Shown here: piece after piece, positions 60,118 through 64,000 of the stretch
How the letters are laid out: every line of letters starts with the position of its first letter
How positions within the stretch are numbered: the first letter of the stretch is position 1
Origin: Denitrobaculum tricleocarpae
GTDB taxonomy: Bacteria > Pseudomonadota > Alphaproteobacteria > Kiloniellales > Kiloniellaceae
DNA length: 64,000 nt
NCBI RefSeq assembly: GCF_007004665.1
Contig: NZ_ML660053.1
Span: 62,001 to 126,000 of the forward strand
Reading direction: 5' to 3'
Notes under the pieces: generated by a model
The model's database searches: none
Seen by the model: the letters and a program-made list of their open reading frames with translations, nothing else
What the model was told of the DNA's origin: nothing
Made by a program: the position numbers and the translations under genes

Positions 60118-61116
60118 ATGACAATATGCAGTCAAAATCAGACAGAACCGACGTCCGGCGAAGTTCCAGTCACGATGATTCTTTTCCCGGATGTGATGAT
60201 GCTCGACGTTGTCGGTCCGCTTCAGGTCTTCAGCACGGCTAACCGTTTTCTTGAGCAGCCCTTTTACCGGGTTCGCACCATCAGTGAGGACGGCGCTCCC
60301 GTTGAAGGGGAATCCGGCCTGGCGCTTCTGGCCGATGCCGGCTTCGACGCCGATCTTCCTTCCGGTGATCTTTTTACACCCGGCGGACCCGGAGTCGACC
60401 GACAGTGCCGGAACCCGGTTCTGATCGATTTCCTGCGGCAGGCGGCTCCCCAGCAGCGCCGGGTCGCGTCGGTTTGCTCGGGCAGTCTTTTACTCGCGGA
60501 GGCGGGTTTGCTGGATAACCGGCAAGCGACCTGTCACTGGAGTCGGACGCCTGACCTTTGGCGGCGTTATCCGGCGGTGCGATGGCTGCCCGATGAAATC
60601 TATACCCGGGATGGCAAGGTTTTCACCTCGGCCGGCGTCACCGCAGGTATCGACTTGGCGTTGGCCATGGTGGAGGAGGATCTGGGCAGCGATATCGCAC
60701 TTGAGGTGGCGCGGGAACTGGTGGTTTACATGCGCCGCTCCGGCGGTCAGAGCCAGTATTCGCGGCCGTTGCGGGCACAGAGTGCAAGTGCGCCAGGTCT
60801 CCGCAGGTTGTGCGAAGCCATCGCGGCGGAGCCTGCGGCGGATTGGCGGGTGACGCGCATGAGCGCCTTCGCCAATCTGACGGAACGCAGCCTGCACCGG
60901 CTCTTTATCAAGGAGTTCGGCGAGAGTCCCTCGCGCTTCGTCGAGGGCCTGCGCGTGGACTTTGCCCGCAGTGCCCTCGAGCAAACAGCGGCGTCTTTCG
61001 ACCAGGTGGCGGCCTTATCAGGCCTCAGGGATGCGCAAACCCTCCGCAGGGCCTTTGCCAAACATCTTGGATTGACGCCCGGTGCCTACCGCAGCCGTTT
61101 CAGGTCGACGGCCTGA
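60118..61116 (+). CDS. GlxA-type regulator (DJ-1 domain plus AraC HTH)
   Basis: A 332-residue protein. The N-terminal DJ-1/PfpI domain (about residues 15-185) has ILFPDVMMLDVVGPLQVFSTANRF, DLFTPGGPGVDRQ and VASVCSGSLLLAEAGLLDNRQATCHWSRTPDL. The C-terminal AraC HTH has FANLTERSLHRLFIKEFGESPSRFVEGLRVDFARSAL and FDQVAALSGLRDAQTLRRAFAKHLGLTPGAYR. Relatives respond to arginine, choline or similar compounds. Divergent from the stand-alone PfpI gene, probably its target. A TTG nine bases earlier is possible. Confidence 0.9.
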   Translation: MTICSQNQTEPTSGEVPVTMILFPDVMMLDVVGPLQVFSTANRFLEQPFYRVRTISEDGAPVEGESGLALLADAGFDADLPSGDLFTPGGPGVDRQCRNPVLIDFLRQAAPQQRRVASVCSGSLLLAEAGLLDNRQATCHWSRTPDLWRRYPAVRWLPDEIYTRDGKVFTSAGVTAGIDLALAMVEEDLGSDIALEVARELVVYMRRSGGQSQYSRPLRAQSASAPGLRRLCEAIAAEPAADWRVTRMSAFANLTERSLHRLFIKEFGESPSRFVEGLRVDFARSALEQTAASFDQVAALSGLRDAQTLRRAFAKHLGLTPGAYRSRFRSTA

Positions 61117-61140
61117 CGCCGGCAGCCGGTTAGAGGTTGC

Positions 61141-61428
61141 TCAGAGTCCCTCGACAACAATAAAATTGCCTTCAGATACAGGCTGGCGGATTTTGACCGC
61201 TTCCTGATAGGCGTCGGAATTGTAGAAGGCCCTGGCGGTCTCCACATCCGCGAATTCGACGATCACCAGCCGTGCGCCGCTGTCTTCGCCCTCGAGCACC
61301 TCCAGGGCGCCGCCACGCGCCAGATAGCGTCCGCCGTGCGCTTCGATCGCTGCTGAGGCCTTCGTTTTGTAGGCTTCGTAGCCCTCCGGATCGTGAACCT
61401 TCACACGTGCGATCATGTAAGCTGGCAT
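61141..61428 (-). CDS. DUF1330 family protein
   Basis: A 95-residue protein of the dimeric alpha/beta-barrel fold. PAYMIARVKVHDPEGYEAYKTKASAAIEAHGGRYLARGGALEVLEG and VIVEFADVETARAFYNSDAYQEAVKIRQ match DUF1330 throughout. No function is established for the family. It lies convergent with the GlxA-type gene and downstream of the indolepyruvate oxidoreductase on the same strand, about 115 nt apart. Confidence 0.9.
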   Translation of the reverse strand: MPAYMIARVKVHDPEGYEAYKTKASAAIEAHGGRYLARGGALEVLEGEDSGARLVIVEFADVETARAFYNSDAYQEAVKIRQPVSEGNFIVVEGL

Positions 61429-61543
61429 AGGTCGTCAAGTCTCCACTGTCTGGTTGCGCCAAGAAATCCTTGCTCTTGGGTCACCCATTCTGACGGAGCT
61501 TCGCCACGGCACAAGGACGAAGGAGGCCCTTGCCGGAGTCTGA

Positions 61544-64000
61544 CTACTCTGCGGCGTTGCGCGAAGGCTCCGGGTTACGGAAAGACTGCAAGAGAGCTGC
61601 CTCACGCGCCTTGGCCTCGGTGATGTGGCGTTCCTTCACATGGCCATAGCCCCGGATGTGTTCGGGCACCGATGCCAGATCGACCGCAACGGCGTGCGTA
61701 TCATGAGACAGGCCCGCAATAAGCTCATCAAGCATTGATTCGTAATCGGCGATGAGCTGCCGCTCCATCTTGCGTTCGTCCGTGTGTCCGAAGATGTCGA
61801 ACCTGCTGCCGCGCAGGCCTTTGAATTTTGAAAGCAACTTGAAGGCCTGCAAAATCCAGGGGCCGAATTCCCGTTTCTTGAGGTGGCCGCTTTCCGGGTC
61901 CCGCGCCGCCATAATAGGCGGGGCAAGATGGACACTCAGTTTGAAATCGCCCTCGAACTGTTGATGCAGTTTCTGCGTAAACTCCTCTGTGGAATAAAGC
62001 CGCGCAACCTCGTACTCATCCTTAATGGCGAGCAGTTTGAAGTAGTAGCGTGCGACCGCTTCTGTGAGCTCTGTCGAGCCTGACAGCTTGGACGCTTCCG
62101 CTTTTTGGACCCTGTCCACAAGAGACCGGTAGCGCGCGGCATAGGCCGCGTCCTGATAGTCCGTCAGAAAGGCGACTCTGCGCTCGACAAGCTCGTCCAG
62201 GCTCTCCGAGAAATGATGGCTCACCGGCTCTTTTGGTGGTGCCGCAAATTCCTTTACGGCATTCAGATCGTGGGCGGCGCGCCGGCCCCAGCGGAAGGCG
62301 CGCGTGTTGGCTTCGACAGCGACCCCGTTCAGCACAATGGCTTGATCAATTGCGTCGAGGCTGAGCGGGATGAGGCCTTTTTGCCAGGCGTAGCCCAGCA
62401 TAAAGAGGTTGGTCGCGATCGAATCGCCCAGGATGGCTGTGGCCATCTGCGTGGCGTCCAGGAAATCGGCGTGATCTGCGCCGACTTCTTCCTCGATGCG
62501 TTCCTGAAGACGCTGGGAGGGGAAGAGAAGGTCCGGGTTGCGGGTGAATTCACCGGTGACCGCCTCGTGACTGTTGATAACGGCGCGGCCACGGCCATGT
62601 TCGATTTTTGACAAGGCGTCCGCGCCCGCGGCGACCACGAGATCGCACCCGAGCAAAAGCTTTGCGCCGCCTGCCGAGACCCGCACCGCATGGATATCTT
62701 CGGGCTTGCTCGAGATGCGCACGTGGCTGACCACGGCGCCGCCTTTCTGCGCCAGGCCCGCCATGTCCAGCACCGAGCAGCCTTTGCCTTCGATATGTGC
62801 GGCCATGCCGATCAACGCGCCGATGGTCACGACGCCGGTACCGCCGACACCCGTAATGACGATGCTGTAGGGCTCGTTCAGCGAGGGCAGGGTGGGATCG
62901 GAAAGCTCGTCCCACTGAGACGCCTGTTGATCCGCGTTCTCGCCGTTGATGGCTTTTGTGATCGGCTTTTTCTTGCGCAGGGCACCGCCATGTACGGTCA
63001 CAAAGCTGGGACAGAACCCCTTAACGCAGGAGAAATCCTTGTTGCAGGATGACTGGTCGATGACGCGCTTGCGCCCGAACTCGGTCTCCAGGGGGGCGAC
63101 GGAGACACAGTTCGACTGAACCGAGCAATCTCCGCAGCCTTCACAGACGGCGTCGTTGATGAAGACCCGCTTGGGCGGATCGGGGAAGAGCCCACGCTTC
63201 CGCCGTCGGCGTTTTTCCGCCGCGCAGGTCTGGTCATAGAGAATGACCGACACCCCTTCGATCTCGCGCATGTCCCGTTGAACCCGGTCCAGCTCGTCCC
63301 GGTGTTCGATGGTGATGCCGTGTGCCCAATCGGTACCCAGGGGGTATTTGTCCGGCTCGTCCGTGACCACGACGATGCGCTTGACGCCCTCGGCCTCGAG
63401 TTGCCGGGTGATCATGGCCGGATCCAAGGGGCCGTCGTGGGGCTGGCCGCCGGTCATGGCGACAGCGTCGTTGTAAAGAACTTTGTAGGTGATGTTGACC
63501 TTGGCCGCGACGGCGGCCCGCACCGCCATGATGCCTGAGTGGAAATAGGTCCCATCGCCCAGGTTTGCGAAGACATGCTTGGTTTTGCTGAAAGGCGCCT
63601 GTCCGACCCAGGGCACACCTTCGCCGCCCATCTGGGTGAAGGTTTCCGTATCCCGGTCCATCCAGATCGCCATGTAGTGGCAACCGATACCGGCCATGGC
63701 ACGGCTGCCTTCCGGCACCTTGGTCGAGGTGTTGTGCGGACAACCGGAGCAGAAATAGGGGATGCGGGCAATCGGAGCCGCCTCGCTGTTCAGTGCTTTT
63801 TCCTTTTGCTCCAGGAAAGCCAGGCGCTGATCGATATGCTCGCTGCTGTAAAAGCGGCTGATGCGCTGCGCCAGGACGCGGGCGATACGCGCCGGTGTGA
63901 TCTCGTCGATTGATGGCAGGATCCACTCGCCGTCTTCGTCGTACTTGCCGATCACCCGGGGGCGCACATCGGGGCGCCAGTTGTAGAGCTGCTCTTTGAG
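61544..64000 (-). CDS. Indolepyruvate ferredoxin oxidoreductase, fused form, N-terminus beyond window
   Basis: The last 818 residues are visible; the frame runs off the right edge and the N-terminal POR_N domain (roughly 340 residues) is missing. Visible in order: linker; TPP domain (YFCSGCPHNTSTKVPEGS, GIGCHYMAIWMDRDTETFTQMGGEG, YKVLYNDAVAMTGGQPHDG); 4Fe-4S region (NDAVCEGCGDCSVQSNCVSV, SCNKDFSCVKGFCPS); gamma domain (VITGVGGTGVVTIGALIGMAAH); and a C-terminal DUF6537-type region. The enzyme oxidatively decarboxylates aryl 2-oxoacids (from Trp, Phe, Tyr), with ferredoxin as acceptor. Confidence 0.92.
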   Translation of the reverse strand, partial: LKEQLYNWRPDVRPRVIGKYDEDGEWILPSIDEITPARIARVLAQRISRFYSSEHIDQRLAFLEQKEKALNSEAAPIARIPYFCSGCPHNTSTKVPEGSRAMAGIGCHYMAIWMDRDTETFTQMGGEGVPWVGQAPFSKTKHVFANLGDGTYFHSGIMAVRAAVAAKVNITYKVLYNDAVAMTGGQPHDGPLDPAMITRQLEAEGVKRIVVVTDEPDKYPLGTDWAHGITIEHRDELDRVQRDMREIEGVSVILYDQTCAAEKRRRRKRGLFPDPPKRVFINDAVCEGCGDCSVQSNCVSVAPLETEFGRKRVIDQSSCNKDFSCVKGFCPSFVTVHGGALRKKKPITKAINGENADQQASQWDELSDPTLPSLNEPYSIVITGVGGTGVVTIGALIGMAAHIEGKGCSVLDMAGLAQKGGAVVSHVRISSKPEDIHAVRVSAGGAKLLLGCDLVVAAGADALSKIEHGRGRAVINSHEAVTGEFTRNPDLLFPSQRLQERIEEEVGADHADFLDATQMATAILGDSIATNLFMLGYAWQKGLIPLSLDAIDQAIVLNGVAVEANTRAFRWGRRAAHDLNAVKEFAAPPKEPVSHHFSESLDELVERRVAFLTDYQDAAYAARYRSLVDRVQKAEASKLSGSTELTEAVARYYFKLLAIKDEYEVARLYSTEEFTQKLHQQFEGDFKLSVHLAPPIMAARDPESGHLKKREFGPWILQAFKLLSKFKGLRGSRFDIFGHTDERKMERQLIADYESMLDELIAGLSHDTHAVAVDLASVPEHIRGYGHVKERHITEAKAREAALLQSFRNPEPSRNAAE

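Noticed and set aside
1-64000. CRISPR arrays, prophage, complete IS, toxin-antitoxin or secondary-metabolite cluster
   Set aside because: No regularly spaced repeats, no transposase or integrase, no phage structural genes and no assembly-line enzymes were seen.

Overview
The window is a chromosomal stretch of a GC-rich alphaproteobacterium. The evidence is a ChvI/ChvG pair behind a lipoprotein gene, CpdR, GapR, a DUF1244 protein, an L36 of the type lacking the zinc cysteines, perfect CtrA-type boxes (TTAA-N7-TTAAC), and a PAS_5 protein typical of Rhodospirillales. I would guess Rhodospirillales or a related marine/soil lineage; the family cannot be fixed from sequence alone. Most of the window is ordinary core and metabolic gene content. 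I see no prophage, CRISPR array or complete insertion sequence. Mobile or repeat DNA is limited to a MITE-like element and a family of 140-bp palindromic intergenic elements.

Layout. 1-5 kb: the tail of a LacI-type regulator, a GST, an AstE/aspartoacylase-type hydrolase, and two nucleotide-sugar enzymes (a DegT aminotransferase and a UDP-glucuronate-4-epimerase-like SDR). 5.1-9.4 kb: a potFGHI polyamine ABC transporter operon on the minus strand. 9.8-12.9 kb: lipoprotein-chvI-chvG. 13-18.3 kb: a small gene with an upstream CtrA box, a MATE exporter, then a D-glutamate cluster dgcN-dgcA-murI. 18.3-19.6 kb: a cobalamin riboswitch leading only into a small unknown gene, beside a methyltransferase. 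19.7-25.3 kb: assorted enzymes and a candidate sRNA. 25.5-27.9 kb: cpdR with a CtrA box, tRNA-Val(GAC), a methyltransferase and rpmJ. 28.1-32.5 kb: glcDEF glycolate oxidase behind a perfect FadR-type operator.

32.5-43 kb: a DUF2817 peptidase-like protein, a TPR protein, RarD, a GT2 glycosyltransferase, pyruvate kinase, a FadR/GntR regulator (a candidate for the glc operator), an N-formylglutamate amidohydrolase-like protein with a YbdK-type ligase, DUF1244, GapR and Tag. 43.1-49.1 kb: an iron-type region in which a sigma70 promoter overlapped by a Fur-like box leads into an unknown CCPC protein and an imelysin, followed by a di-heme oxidoreductase, a second imelysin and a DUF1513 protein. 49.1-64 kb: an Ada-type regulator with a MITE in its upstream region, a PLP decarboxylase, a ComB-like phosphatase, several regulator/target divergent pairs (LysR with a 62-aa protein, ArsR with an ICL/PEP-mutase protein and RidA, AraC with an MFS carrier, GlxA-type with a DJ-1 protein), and the C-terminal two thirds of a fused indolepyruvate ferredoxin oxidoreductase running off the right edge.

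The most promising leads are the B12 riboswitch whose only target is an unrecognised 106-residue protein; the Fur-type promoter driving an unrecognised cysteine-cluster protein ahead of imelysin; the 140-bp composite palindromes that lie between convergent genes and supply the stop codon of the neighbouring minus-strand gene; the 270-bp MITE; the orphan sRNA-like transcript at 23.64-23.74 kb; and the two CtrA-type boxes.
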